Shown here: piece by piece, positions 1 to 9,725 of the stretch
Position numbering within the stretch: the stretch's first letter is position 1
How the letters are laid out: each line of letters begins with the position of its first letter
DNA from: CAVQFD01 sp963724695
GTDB lineage: Bacteria; Acidobacteriota; Vicinamibacteria; Vicinamibacterales; CAVVIG01
Reading direction: 5' to 3'
Assembly: GCA_963724695.1 (NCBI GenBank)
Contig: CAVRVW010000001.1
Span: forward strand, 248,001-312,000
DNA: 64,000 bases
The notes under the pieces: model-generated
What the model was told of the DNA's origin: nothing
The model's input: only the letters and a program-made list of their open reading frames with translations
Database searches by the model: none
Made by a program: the position numbers and the translations under genes

Positions 1-1
1 G

Positions 2-118
2 ATCGTCGATGCGCACGACGGTCGAATCGATCTGAACAGCCTGCCCGGGCAGGGCACGCGGTTCAGGGTGACGCTGCCGGTCTCGAGTGGCTCGCAGTGG
101 TTCAAGGTAGGGAAGTAG
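2..118 (+). CDS. Histidine kinase, C-terminal end only
   Basis: The window opens inside a gene whose last 38 codons read as the end of a HATPase_c domain. The stretch IVDAHDGRIDL is followed by the glycine box LPGQGTRF and the closing strand VTLPV, which is the usual ATP-lid end of a two-component sensor kinase. The stop is TAG at 116-118. An NtrC-type response regulator starts 21 bases downstream on the same strand, so the two probably form a sensor/regulator pair. The sensing domain and the phosphorylated histidine lie outside the window, so the signal cannot be named. Confidence 0.75.
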   Translation: MVDAHDGRIDLNSLPGQGTRFRVTLPVSSGSQWFKVGK

Positions 119-138
119 GCGGGAGGCAGGGACCGAGT

Positions 139-1564
<1,426 letters not shown>

Positions 1565-1715
1565 CTCCATCGCTGTCTGCATTTCTTACTTGCGCCGGGG
1601 CCCCACGCCCGGCGCGAACTCACGCCGATCCCTCGCCTCGGATCTGCTTGTCCTCGGCTCGGAATAGCCGCAGGCGCTCCCGCCCGCCTTGCCCGCCCTG
1701 CCTGGCCTGGCCGCC

Positions 1716-2628
1716 CTAAGTCGCCCTCGGATGGCTCTTGCGGTAGACCTCGAGCAGCTGCGCGGCGTTGACGTGGGTGTAGCGCTGGGTGGTGCTCAGG
1801 CGGGCGTGACCGAGCAGCTCCTGGATCGCGCGGAGATCCGCGCCCCGCTGGAGCAGGTGGGTCGCAAAGGAGTGCCTGAGCGCGTGCGGGCTGATGCCCA
1901 GCCTGGAGCTGCACAGCGGCCACATACCGCCGGACAATGCGATCGATGCTTCGGGTCGTCAGACGCGTGCCGCGGACGTTCACGAACAGGGGCTCGTCAG
2001 GCGTTCGTGTGCGGATCGGTATCAGGTGTTCGCGGGCCTGCAGGTACGTGCGGAGGCATCGCCCGGCCGACGTGTTGAAGGGCACGAGCCGTTCCTTCCC
2101 GCCCTTGCCCAGCACACGGACCATTCGCGCGCTCAGGTTCACGTCGTCGAGATCGAGCCCGGCGAGCTCGCTCAGACGCAGCCCCGAGGCGTAGAACAGC
2201 TCGAGGATCGCGCGATCGCGGCGTCCCGGCGGATCGTCACCGGCCGCAGCGTCCAGGACCTGGGCCATTTCGGCCTCGGAGAGGTGCGCGGGCATGCGCA
2301 CTTCCCGCTTCGGCGTCGCGATGAGGGCCCCCGGATCGTCCTCGATGAGAGCCTCGCTCCGCAGGTAGCGCAGGAACGTGCGCGTCGCGGCAAGCTTCCG
2401 GGCGGCGGTGGCGCGCGACTGGCCCTGCGCGTGCCCCTCTGCGAGGAAGCTGCGGATGACCGCGCGATCGAGCGATGCCGGCCGCAGGTCCCGCTTCCTG
2501 GCTCCCGTGACCGCTGCCGCATGATCGAGGAACTGGCTGAGGTCGCCCTCGTAGGCCCGCACCGTATGAGGCGAAAGGTTGCGGTTCAGCTGAAGGAACT
2601 TGAGGAACGCTTTCAGCTGATCGATCAC
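1716..2628 (-). CDS. xerC: Tyrosine recombinase XerC
   Basis: XerC works with XerD at dif sites to resolve chromosome dimers. The N-terminal SAM-like core-binding domain (FLKFLQLNRNLSPHTVRAYE) is followed by the catalytic domain. Catalytic residues are visible: Arg in ASGLRLSELAGL, Lys in LGKGGKERLVPF, the HxxR box in SPHALRHSFATH, His in LLGHARLSTTQ and the Tyr nucleophile in RYTHVNAA. One frame break near 1905-1935 separates the last 60 residues. Total length is about 303 residues, normal for XerC. The start is GTG at 2628 and overlaps the trmFO stop (GTGA), implying translational coupling. Position in a dprA-topA-trmFO-xerC cluster supports the housekeeping recombinase rather than a phage or island integrase. 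Confidence 0.9.
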
Positions 2629-4092
2629 GGCCCGGTCCTCTCACGCAGGGCCCCGGCCGGAGCCCCGGCCTTCCAGTCGTCCAGCGCCGCAAGCGCGCGC
2701 TCGGCGATGGCCTGCTTGCGCGCCAGCTTGCTTCTCGGCGGCCGGGCGAGCGGCTCCATGATCCCGAAGGTGATGTTCGACGGCTCGTAGTGCGCCGGGT
2801 CGGCGTGGGAGACGTAGTACGACAGCGCGCCGATCGCCGTGGTCCTCGGCGGCGCACTGGTGCCTTCGCCCCTGGCCATCGCCGCCGCGTTCAGTCCCGC
2901 GAGGAGACCCGACGCGGCGGACTCCACGTAGCCTTCGACGCCGGACATCTGCCCGGCGAAGAACAGCGACGGGCGCTGGCGGACCTGCCACGTTTCGGCG
3001 AGGACCGTTGGCCCGTTGACGTAGGTGTTGCGGTGCACCATGCCGTACCGCACGAACTCGGCCTGCTCGAGACCGGGAACGAGCCGCAGCACCCGCGCCT
3101 GCTCGCCCCATTTGATCTGCGTCTGAAAGCCCACCAGGCTGAAGTGGTCGCCCGCCAGATTGTCCTGTCGCAGCTGGACCGCCGCGTAGGGCTCCCGCCC
3201 GGTCCTGGGATCGACGAGCCCCACCGGCTTCATCGGCCCGAAGCGCAGCGTGTCCACGCCGCGGTGCGCCATCACCTCGATTGGCAGGCACCCCTCGAAG
3301 AAGCGCTCGTTGTCGAAGTCGTGCACCGTGGCGGACTCGGCGTGGACGAGCGCGTCGTAGAACCGCTCGTACTCCTCGCGCGTGAACGGGCAGTTCAGAT
3401 AGTCGCCGGCGCCGTCGTCGATGCCACACGCCGGTCCCGACCGGACCGGCGTGGGAGTCGAACTGTCTGGTCCTTCCGGAGATGACGAGCCAGCCGTGTT
3501 CGGGCGAAGGCTGCGGTTCCAGCGCGACTGGCGAAACACTCTCGTGCGGTCGATGCTCTCGGCGAGCACGATCGGGCTGATCGCATCGTAGAAGTAGAGG
3601 TGCTCGCCGCCGACGAGCCGGGCGATCTCGGCGGAGAGCGCTTCGGAGGTCAGGGGCCCGGTCGCCACGATCACGGGATGGCGAAGGGCTCGAGTCGGGA
3701 ATCCTCAGCGCCTCTTCTCGGACGATCGTGACGAGCGGATGCTCGTCGAGCGCCGAGGTCACGAGGTCGGCGAACCGCTCGCGATCGACGGCGAGCGCCG
3801 CGCCGGCCGGCACGCGGCTCGCTTCGGCCGCGCGCATGACGAGCGAGCCGAGCCGGCGCATCTCCTCCTTGAGGAGGCCGACCGCATTGTCCAGCTTGTC
3901 GCCGCGGAAGGAATTGCTGCAGACCAGCTCCGCGAGGCGATCGGTCTTGTGCACCGCCGTGCGGCGGGACGGCCTCATCTCGAACAGGGTGACCGAAACC
4001 CCGAGCGCCGCGGCCTGCCACGCCGCTTCGGCGCCGGCCAGGCCGCCGCCGACGATGGTGACGCTGGAGGCGCTAGGCGGTCGTCTCGACAA
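2625..4092 (-). CDS. trmFO: tRNA m5U54 methyltransferase TrmFO (folate/FAD dependent)
   Basis: TrmFO methylates U54 in the T-loop of tRNA using methylene-tetrahydrofolate and FAD. The N-terminus has the FAD-binding glycine motif VTIVGGGLAGAEAAWQ and the family signature CSNSFRGDKLDNAVGLLKEE. The C-terminal part has CPFTREEYERFYDAL, the paired Cys-containing FEGCLPIEVMAHRG and the closing motif GQMSGVEGYVESAASG. A frame break lies near 3680. Between FRQSRWNRSL and GAGDYLNCPF the protein carries about 35 extra residues rich in Ser, Pro and Gly compared with the family as I know it, coinciding with a DNA palindrome (3427-3453). The likely start is TTG at 4092, overlapping the end of topA by 20 bases; no better start is visible. 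Confidence 0.88.
3427..3453. repeat. Perfect 11-bp inverted repeat inside trmFO
   Basis: The arms CACGCCGGTCC (3427-3437) and GGACCGGCGTG (3443-3453) are exact reverse complements around a 5-base loop. The element sits inside the extra segment of trmFO and is translated in frame, giving TPTPVRSGPACG on the minus strand. Its GGTCC/GGACC core resembles the intergenic palindromes at 47006-47030 and 50439-50509. Confidence 0.8.
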
Positions 4093-6523
4093 GTTCCTCG
4101 CTGCGGACGTAATCGCACTCCTCGTTGTTGCAGAGAAGCTGGCGCCCGTGCTTCTTGGTGATCTTCTCGACGAGGAACGACGCGCCGCACGTCGGGCACG
4201 GTTCCAGCACGGGGCGGTTCCAGAGGACGAAGTCGCAGTCGGGGTAGTTCGAGCAGCCGAAGAACACCTTGCCGCGCTTCGACTTCCGCTCGACGACCTC
4301 GCCGCCCTTGTCAGCGTCCTTCGGACACTTCACGCCCGTCGTCTTGTGCTTGACGTACTTGCATTCCGGGTACTTGGTGCAGGCGGTGAACTCGCCGAAG
4401 CGGCCCTGCTTGATCACGAGGTTGGAGCCGCACCGCGGGCATTTCTCGTCGAGAATCTGATCGGGCTTGGCCGCCTTGAGCCCGCCCTGCTTGGTGGCGA
4501 TGAGCTTGCGCGTGGTCTTGCACTCGGGATAGCCCGTGCAGGCGAGGAACTGGCCGAAGCGGCCGCGCTTGACCACCATGGGCTTGCCGCAGTTCTCGCA
4601 CGGCTCGATCTCTTCTTCGCCGGTCTCGGACTCCGGCTCGTTCTTCTCGAGCTCCCGGGTGTTCGTGCACTCGGGGTAAGCGCTGCAGGCGATGAACGGC
4701 CCGAAGCGGCCCACCTTGATGAGCATCGGCGACTCGCAGCGGTCGCAGATCTCGTCGGTCTTGACGCCCTCCTTGAGGTTCTGCATCTCCTTGCCGGCGC
4801 GCGCAAGGTCCTTCTTGAACTTCTTGTAGAACTCCGTGAGGGTCTTGACGTAGTCGGTCTTCCCCTGCTCGATCTTGTCGAGGTCGTCCTCGAGGCTTCG
4901 CGTGTACTCGACGTCGATGATGTCGTCGAAGCTCTTGGTCAGCAGGTCCGTGATCATCAGCCCCATCGTCGTGGGCTTGAAGCGGCCTTCGATCTTGTTG
5001 ACGTAGTCGCGATCCTGCAGCACGCCGATGATCGACGCGTAGGTGCTCGGCCGGCCGATGCCGTTCTCCTCGAGCTCCTTGACGAGGGTCGCTTCGGTGA
5101 ACCGGGGAGGCGGCTGGGTGAACTTCTGCTCCGGCCGGAGCGCCTTCAGGGTCAGGCGGTCGCCCTCGGCGAGCGGCGGCAGGACGCCCGCCGCGCCCTC
5201 GTCCTCGTCGCCCTTGTCGGCCTTCGCCGCACCTTCCGGAGCGTCCAGCTGCTCGGCGCTCGTGGCGTCGTACGTGGCCATCCACCCGGCGAACTTCGGC
5301 ACCGTGCCCTTGACCCGGAACACGTAGGCACGCGCCGTGACGTCCACCGTCGTCTCGTCGAAGGTCGACGGGGTCATCTGCGACGCGACGAAGCGATTCC
5401 AGATAAGGCGGTAGAGCGAGTACTGATCCTGCGTCAGGTACGAGCGGACGGTCTCCGGGTCGAACTGCATCGTCGTCGGACGAATCGCCTCGTGCGCGTC
5501 CTGGGCGTCAGACTTCGTCTTGAACGCGTTCGGCTTCTCGGGCAGGTAGTCGGGCCCGAACGCCTTGGAGATGTGCTCGCGGACGGCGACCACGGCGTCG
5601 TCGGACACGCGGACCGAGTCGGTGCGCATGTAGGTGATGAGGCCGACGGTGCCGTCGGCGCCGAGACCGGAGAGATCCACGCCCTCGTACAGCTGCTGCG
5701 CGAGCATCATGGTCTTCTTGACCGGGAAGCGCGCCGTCTGCTGCAGCTTGCTCGTGATGAACGGGGGCGGCGCGTTGCGCCGGCGTTCCTTGGTCGTCAC
5801 CGATGAGACGATCCAGCTCGCCCCATCCAGCGCCGCGAGCACGGCGTTCGACTGTTCCTCGTTGCCGACGCGGATCGTCTCGTCGTCCTTCTTGAGGAGC
5901 TTCGCTTCGAACTCGGGCGGCTGCGGGCCGGCGAGCTCGGCAAACAGGTTCCAGTACTCTTCCGGGACGAACTTCTCGATTTCGCGTTCGCGGTCGCAGA
6001 CCAGCTTGAGAGCCACCGACTGGACGCGGCCGGCGCTCAGGCCCCGGCGGACCTTGTCCCAGAGCAGCGGGCTGATCTTGTAGCCGACGAGCCGATCCAG
6101 CACACGGCGCGCGCGCTGCGCGGCGACCATCTTCTCGTCGATGTTCCGCGGGTGCAGGAGCGCGTCCTGCACGGCCTTCTTCGTGATCTCGTTGAACGTC
6201 AGCCGGTGGATCTTCTTCTTCTTCCCGCCCAGCTCCTGGATGAGATGCCAGCCGATCGCCTCGCCCTCGCGGTCAGGGTCGGTCGCGACGTAGATGTCGG
6301 TGGCATCCTTCGCGGCGTCCTTGAGCTCCTTGATGACTTTCTTCCGCGAGCCGATGGATTCGTACGTCTCTTCGAAATCGTTCTCGACGTCGACGCCGAG
6401 CTTGCTCTTCGGCAGATCGCGGATATGTCCCATCGACGCCACGACCTTGTAGTCGCGGCCGAGATATTTGTTGATGGTCTTGGCCTTTGCCGGCGATTCG
6501 ACCACGACCAGTGCTTTTGCCAT
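4073..6523 (-). CDS. topA: DNA topoisomerase I
   Basis: A type IA topoisomerase that relaxes negative supercoils; 816 residues in one uninterrupted frame. The N-terminal Toprim domain begins AKALVVVESPAKAKTINK and contains the metal-binding DPDREGEAIGWH motif. The active-site Tyr lies in LITYMRTDSVRVSDDA. The C-terminus carries five zinc-ribbon repeats with CxxC pairs: CDRC with CSAYPEC, CENC with CTGYPEC, CPRC with CTKYPEC, CPKD with CSNYPDC, and CPTC with CNNEEC. The ATG at 6523 directly precedes the Toprim strand; the frame stays open upstream but that stretch has no family similarity. It lies 23 bases after dprA in the same operon and its end overlaps trmFO. Confidence 0.97.
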   Translation of the reverse strand: MAKALVVVESPAKAKTINKYLGRDYKVVASMGHIRDLPKSKLGVDVENDFEETYESIGSRKKVIKELKDAAKDATDIYVATDPDREGEAIGWHLIQELGGKKKKIHRLTFNEITKKAVQDALLHPRNIDEKMVAAQRARRVLDRLVGYKISPLLWDKVRRGLSAGRVQSVALKLVCDREREIEKFVPEEYWNLFAELAGPQPPEFEAKLLKKDDETIRVGNEEQSNAVLAALDGASWIVSSVTTKERRRNAPPPFITSKLQQTARFPVKKTMMLAQQLYEGVDLSGLGADGTVGLITYMRTDSVRVSDDAVVAVREHISKAFGPDYLPEKPNAFKTKSDAQDAHEAIRPTTMQFDPETVRSYLTQDQYSLYRLIWNRFVASQMTPSTFDETTVDVTARAYVFRVKGTVPKFAGWMATYDATSAEQLDAPEGAAKADKGDEDEGAAGVLPPLAEGDRLTLKALRPEQKFTQPPPRFTEATLVKELEENGIGRPSTYASIIGVLQDRDYVNKIEGRFKPTTMGLMITDLLTKSFDDIIDVEYTRSLEDDLDKIEQGKTDYVKTLTEFYKKFKKDLARAGKEMQNLKEGVKTDEICDRCESPMLIKVGRFGPFIACSAYPECTNTRELEKNEPESETGEEEIEPCENCGKPMVVKRGRFGQFLACTGYPECKTTRKLIATKQGGLKAAKPDQILDEKCPRCGSNLVIKQGRFGEFTACTKYPECKYVKHKTTGVKCPKDADKGGEVVERKSKRGKVFFGCSNYPDCDFVLWNRPVLEPCPTCGASFLVEKITKKHGRQLLCNNEECDYVRSEELVETTA

Positions 6524-6546
6524 TGGTTCCACCCTAGCATGAACTG

Positions 6547-7617
6547 TCAAACCCGCACGAATCGGCCGCCGCCGGCCCGCCTCACGATTCCCTGCAGCTC
6601 GAGCTCGAGAAGTCGCGGGAGAATCCGCGCGACGGTCCACCCCGTCAGGCGGGCGATCGCGTCGAGATCGCAAGCGTCGCCCGGTGTCAGGCAGGCCAGG
6701 ATCGGGTCGTGAAGCGTGTCCTGGCCCGCAGGTTTGGACGCCGGCGATCCGTGCCGTGGGTTCACGTGCCTGGCCTGAGACAGTCCGAGCTCCTCCAGAA
6801 TATCGTCCGCGGTCTCTACAATCTTTGCCCCGTCCCTGAGCAGTGCGTGCCCGCCGCGGTTTCGCCCGTTCAGGATGTTCCCGGGGACCGCGAGCACATC
6901 CCGCCCCTGCTCGAGCGCGGTGCGTGCAGTAATGAGCGATCCGCTCTTCTCGCCGGCTTCGATGACCACAACTGCACGCGCCAGCGCGCTGATGATCCGG
7001 TTGCGCATCGGGAAGAAGCGCGCACGCGGGCGCGTCCCTGGCGCCAGCTCGCTCACGAGCGCGCCGTGCGCAGCCACCGCGCACGCGAGGGCGGCATGCT
7101 CTGCCGGGTACACGATGTCAGCACCGCACCCGCACACGGCGACGGTCAGGCCGCCCGCCGCCAGCGCGCCCCGGTGCGCCGCTGAATCGACGCCGCGCGC
7201 CAGGCCGCTGACAACCACGACGCCGCACGACGCGAGATCGCCGGCGAGCCTCTCGGCCACCGACAAGGCGTACGGCGAGCCCGCGCGGGAGCCGACGATG
7301 GCGATGGCCAGGGGCGCGAGGGACCCAACGTCTCCCCGCACCCAGAGCACGGGTGGAGGATCCGAAATGACCGTCAGCAGTGGCGGATAGGCCTCGTCAC
7401 CCCACGAGATCGCGCGAAGCCCTCGCGCGTCCGTGATCTCGAGCACACGGGCCGCGCGCATTCGCAGCGTGTCAGCATCGTCGGTCAGGCCCTGGAGGAG
7501 GTCGGCCGGCGCCGACCCGGCGCACAGCTCCGCGCCGATGACGCGCCGATGGTGCAGCGGGAGCAGGGACAGGGCGACGAAATCGACGAGGCCGGGTGTG
7601 CCGTTCGCATCGGACAT
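6547..7617 (-). CDS. dprA: DNA-processing protein DprA
   Basis: DprA binds incoming single-stranded DNA and loads RecA during natural transformation. The 356-residue protein has a short N-terminal helical region, a Rossmann-like DprA core with IAIVGSRAGSPYAL, GVVVVSGLARGVDSAAH, FPMRNRIISALA and GEKSGSLITARTALEQGR, and a C-terminal winged-helix (DprA_WH) segment near residues 295-356 ending GIVRRAGGGRFVRV. It is first in the minus-strand cluster with topA, trmFO and xerC, a common arrangement. A TATAAT box lies about 100 bases upstream. Confidence 0.95.
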   Translation of the reverse strand: MSDANGTPGLVDFVALSLLPLHHRRVIGAELCAGSAPADLLQGLTDDADTLRMRAARVLEITDARGLRAISWGDEAYPPLLTVISDPPPVLWVRGDVGSLAPLAIAIVGSRAGSPYALSVAERLAGDLASCGVVVVSGLARGVDSAAHRGALAAGGLTVAVCGCGADIVYPAEHAALACAVAAHGALVSELAPGTRPRARFFPMRNRIISALARAVVVIEAGEKSGSLITARTALEQGRDVLAVPGNILNGRNRGGHALLRDGAKIVETADDILEELGLSQARHVNPRHGSPASKPAGQDTLHDPILACLTPGDACDLDAIARLTGWTVARILPRLLELELQGIVRRAGGGRFVRV

Positions 7618-7717
7618 GTCGGGGCCACCAGACTTGGCGCGACGGCCCCTCCCCCGGAGACGACAAAGGAGATCGAGGCCGCCGCGGCTTGCCGCGTGGC
7701 CCGACCTCCTGACCTCT

Positions 7718-7723
7718 ATTATA
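7718..7723 (-). promoter_or_regulatory. Candidate -10 box for the dprA-topA-trmFO-xerC cluster
   Basis: Read on the minus strand this is a perfect TATAAT about 100 bases before the dprA start. No clear -35 hexamer is visible at 16-18 bases. The gap 7618-7906 otherwise holds no recognisable gene. Confidence 0.4.
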
Positions 7724-7861
7724 GGCAGTCGGCGACGTGATGCGGAGCGCGGCGACGACCGACGTAAGTCCCCAGGCGCAGTCGAAAGGAATCAGGCCGA
7801 TTTCGGCCCCTCCCCCTGGCACTTCGATTGCTCGATCGGTCGACCATCCAGGCGTATGTCC

Positions 7862-7891
7862 TTGCCAGCGCCAAACGGCAGTCGCTATAGT
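7862..7891 (+). promoter_or_regulatory. Sigma-70-type promoter before the TPR protein
   Basis: TTGCCA (7862-7867) and TATAGT (7886-7891) are separated by 18 bases. Predicted transcription starts near 7898, just before the ATG ATG at 7907, so the leader would be very short. Confidence 0.5.
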
Positions 7892-7906
7892 GGGAATGCT
7901 TCCATC

Positions 7907-8269
7907 ATGATGCTGCGTGTGGCCGTCAGTCTGGCGCTCGCGCTGGCCGCCTCCGCCGGACCGGCCGCCGCAGACCCGCGTAGCGACGCCAAGGCTCAGG
8001 TGGCCTTCGGCATCAACGTCGCCCAGCGCGGTCTGTGGCGCGAAGCCATCTACCGCTGGGAGCGGGCGGTCGAGATCGACCCGACCTACGCGGAGGCGTA
8101 CAACGACCTGGCGATCGGCTACGAGCACGAGGGCCAGTTCGACAAGGCGAGGCAGGCGTACGAGAAGGCCGTCGAGCTCGCTCCCGAGAATGTGCAGATT
8201 CAACAGAACTACGACCTGTTCAGAGAGATCAATGACCGAACGGCCGCCGCGGAACCGGAAAAGCCATAG
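7907..8269 (+). CDS. Exported TPR protein
   Basis: A 120-residue protein with a clear signal peptide (MMLRVAVSLALALAASAGP, cleavage likely after AAADP) followed by tetratricopeptide repeats. The repeats read GLWREAIYRWERAVEIDPTY, AEAYNDLAIGYEHEGQFDKA and RQAYEKAVELAPENVQIQ, with the usual Ala/Gly/Tyr packing positions. TPRs bind partner proteins; the likely partner is the lipoprotein encoded by the overlapping next gene, whose ATG lies 37 bases before this stop. A double ATG at 7907 and 7910 precedes the hydrophobic core. No specific function can be assigned. Confidence 0.8.
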   Translation: MMLRVAVSLALALAASAGPAAADPRSDAKAQVAFGINVAQRGLWREAIYRWERAVEIDPTYAEAYNDLAIGYEHEGQFDKARQAYEKAVELAPENVQIQQNYDLFREINDRTAAAEPEKP

Positions 8270-9030
8270 GGCGACCTTCGTGCTGCTGACGGCACTCGCC
8301 GGCGCCGCCGTGGCCTGCGGACCGTCGTACTTCGAGATCCCGATCGAGACGCCGATTCAGCCGAAGCTGGACGTCTCGGCGTTTCAGCGCGTGCTGATCG
8401 CCGGCTTTGTCGCCGGGGGCACCGAGGACGTCGACGCCAACCAGGAGACGGTCCGCCTGCTCCGGAGCCAGCTGAGGTCCAAGTCGTCGTTGCGGGTGAT
8501 CGACGCCGACATCATGCCGCTGGTCGAGATTGCCAAGGGACAGGGTTCTTCGGCCGCCGGCGGGCTCCGATACGCAGGCAACGCCCCTGCCCGACGAGAT
8601 CAAGAACGAAAAGGATCTCGAAGCCTACGAGCGTCTGTTCGCCAACACCGCCTACTGGAAGCAGATCGGCGAGGAATACCAGAACCCCCTCATCGTCACC
8701 GGCACGGTGCTGTTCATGCCGCATTCGCGGCAGGGGATGGTGCAACGCGACGTGGAACAGTACGACTCATTCGGCCGGCGTCGCGTGGTGCCTGTTCGCA
8801 CGTTCATGGACCGCAAGGGCTTCATCCTGGCGCCCCGGTTCGTGTTCATCGACGGCCGCACCGGCGCGACGATGTATGCCGAGCGGTACCGCGAGGAGAT
8901 TCTCTACAACACGCAGACGAACACGCCGCCGCTGTCGTCCTACTTCGAGCTGATGGACCGCCTGGTGCCCAACTTCTTGAGCGCCCTCAGCCCCCAGAGG
9001 ATCCGCGGCACCAGGGTGCTGCTCCAGTAA
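8232..9030 (+). CDS. Putative lipoprotein of unknown function (one frame break)
   Basis: The N-terminus has basic residues (RPPRNRKSHR), a hydrophobic stretch (FVLLTALAGAAV) and a lipobox-like Cys in AVACG, so an envelope lipoprotein is likely. The mature part begins with IPIETPIQPKLDVSAFQRVLIAGF, a strand-rich pattern seen in envelope proteins that nucleate beta-domains. One frame break falls near 8555-8590. The second half includes TGTVLFMPHSRQGMVQRDV and FIDGRTGATMYAERYREEI. It overlaps the upstream TPR gene and is probably co-expressed with it. I do not recognise the family. Confidence 0.7.
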
Positions 9031-9081
9031 GCCTCCGGAAGCCGCCGGAACTGCCGCTCTGGCCACGGCTTGGGGTGTTGT

Positions 9082-9089
9082 TGTAAACT
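9082..9089 (+). promoter_or_regulatory. Extended -10 element before rplU
   Basis: TG immediately followed by TAAACT about 25 bases before the rplU ATG fits an extended -10 promoter for the ribosomal protein/GTPase operon. The -35 region is poor. Confidence 0.35.
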
Positions 9090-9113
9090 ATCCCCTTTGC
9101 ACAGGTGCCGAAT

Positions 9114-9428
9114 ATGTACGCAATCGTTCAGGCCGGCGGACGTCAGGTAAAGGTCACCCCAGGAGGGTCGGCGACGCTTGACGGCACTGCGGGCGAGCCC
9201 GGCGCGGAACTGACCCTCGGTCAGGTGCTCCTGGTCGAAAAAGACGGCGGCGAAGTCCTCGCCGGCGCGCCGTTTGTTGCCAACGCCAGAGTCACGGCGG
9301 TGGTCGATGGCGAGACCCGCGGTCCCAAGATTCGCGTCTTCAAGAAGAAGCGCCGCAAGGGCATGCGCCGCACCAAAGGGCATCGCGCCACGTACACGCG
9401 GGTGACGATCAAGGAAATTCTCCTCTAG
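9114..9428 (+). CDS. rplU: 50S ribosomal protein L21
   Basis: A complete L21 of 104 residues that binds 23S rRNA. It starts MYAIVQAGGRQVKVTPGG and ends with the conserved basic stretch FKKKRRKGMRRTKGHRATYT and IKEIL. The ATG at 9114 fits the family start; a GTG three codons earlier is possible but adds nothing conserved. It begins the rplU-rpmA-obgE-nadD-rsfS series on the plus strand. Confidence 0.97.
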   Translation: MYAIVQAGGRQVKVTPGGSATLDGTAGEPGAELTLGQVLLVEKDGGEVLAGAPFVANARVTAVVDGETRGPKIRVFKKKRRKGMRRTKGHRATYTRVTIKEILL

Positions 9429-9456
9429 AGGCTAGAGGCTAGGGGCTAGAGGCTGG
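9423..9456. repeat. Short tandem repeat of GGCTAGA type between rplU and rpmA
   Basis: The rplU-rpmA gap consists almost entirely of four degenerate copies of a 7-8 base unit (GAGGCTA, GAGGCTA, GGGGCTA, GAGGCTG). It resembles the GGCTTC/GGCTCA-rich string upstream of uvrA (21060-21120). The unit starts at the rplU stop and ends just before the rpmA ATG. Confidence 0.75.
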
Positions 9457-9460
9457 GGAA

Positions 9461-9718
9461 ATGGCTCACAAAAAGGGACAGGGCAGCTCACGTAACGGCC
9501 GCGACTCCAACTCGCAGCGGCTCGGCGTGAAGGCGCACGACGGCAACGTCGTCACCGGTGGCACGATCATCGTGCGGCAGCGCGGACGGCGCTTCCGTCC
9601 GGGGCTCAACGCGGGCCTCGGCAAGGACGACACGATCTTCGCCAAGATCGCGGGACGCGTCAGGTTCGAAAACCACGGCGCGAGCGGCCGGGTCATCAGC
9701 ATCCTGCCCGTCGAGTAG
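9461..9718 (+). CDS. rpmA: 50S ribosomal protein L27
   Basis: Complete L27, 85 residues, near the peptidyl-transferase centre of the large subunit. The sequence MAHKKGQGSSRNGRDS, then QRLGVKAHDG and GGTIIVRQRGRRFRPG, is diagnostic. There is no N-terminal extension of the kind cleaved by Prp in Firmicutes. It follows rplU by 32 bases of repeat DNA and precedes obgE by 7 bases. Confidence 0.97.
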   Translation: MAHKKGQGSSRNGRDSNSQRLGVKAHDGNVVTGGTIIVRQRGRRFRPGLNAGLGKDDTIFAKIAGRVRFENHGASGRVISILPVE

Positions 9719-9725
9719 CCTGCAT

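Noticed and set aside
1716..2628. Tyrosine recombinase as evidence for an integrated island
   Set aside because: It sits in the dprA-topA-trmFO cluster with GTGA overlap and housekeeping XerC motifs; no attachment repeats or phage genes flank it.
3728..5806. Long open frame (692 codons) on the plus strand opposite topA and trmFO
   Set aside because: It lies antisense to an intact, motif-complete topA; high GC leaves the opposite strand open. The translation is low-complexity Leu/Arg/Glu-rich with no domain.
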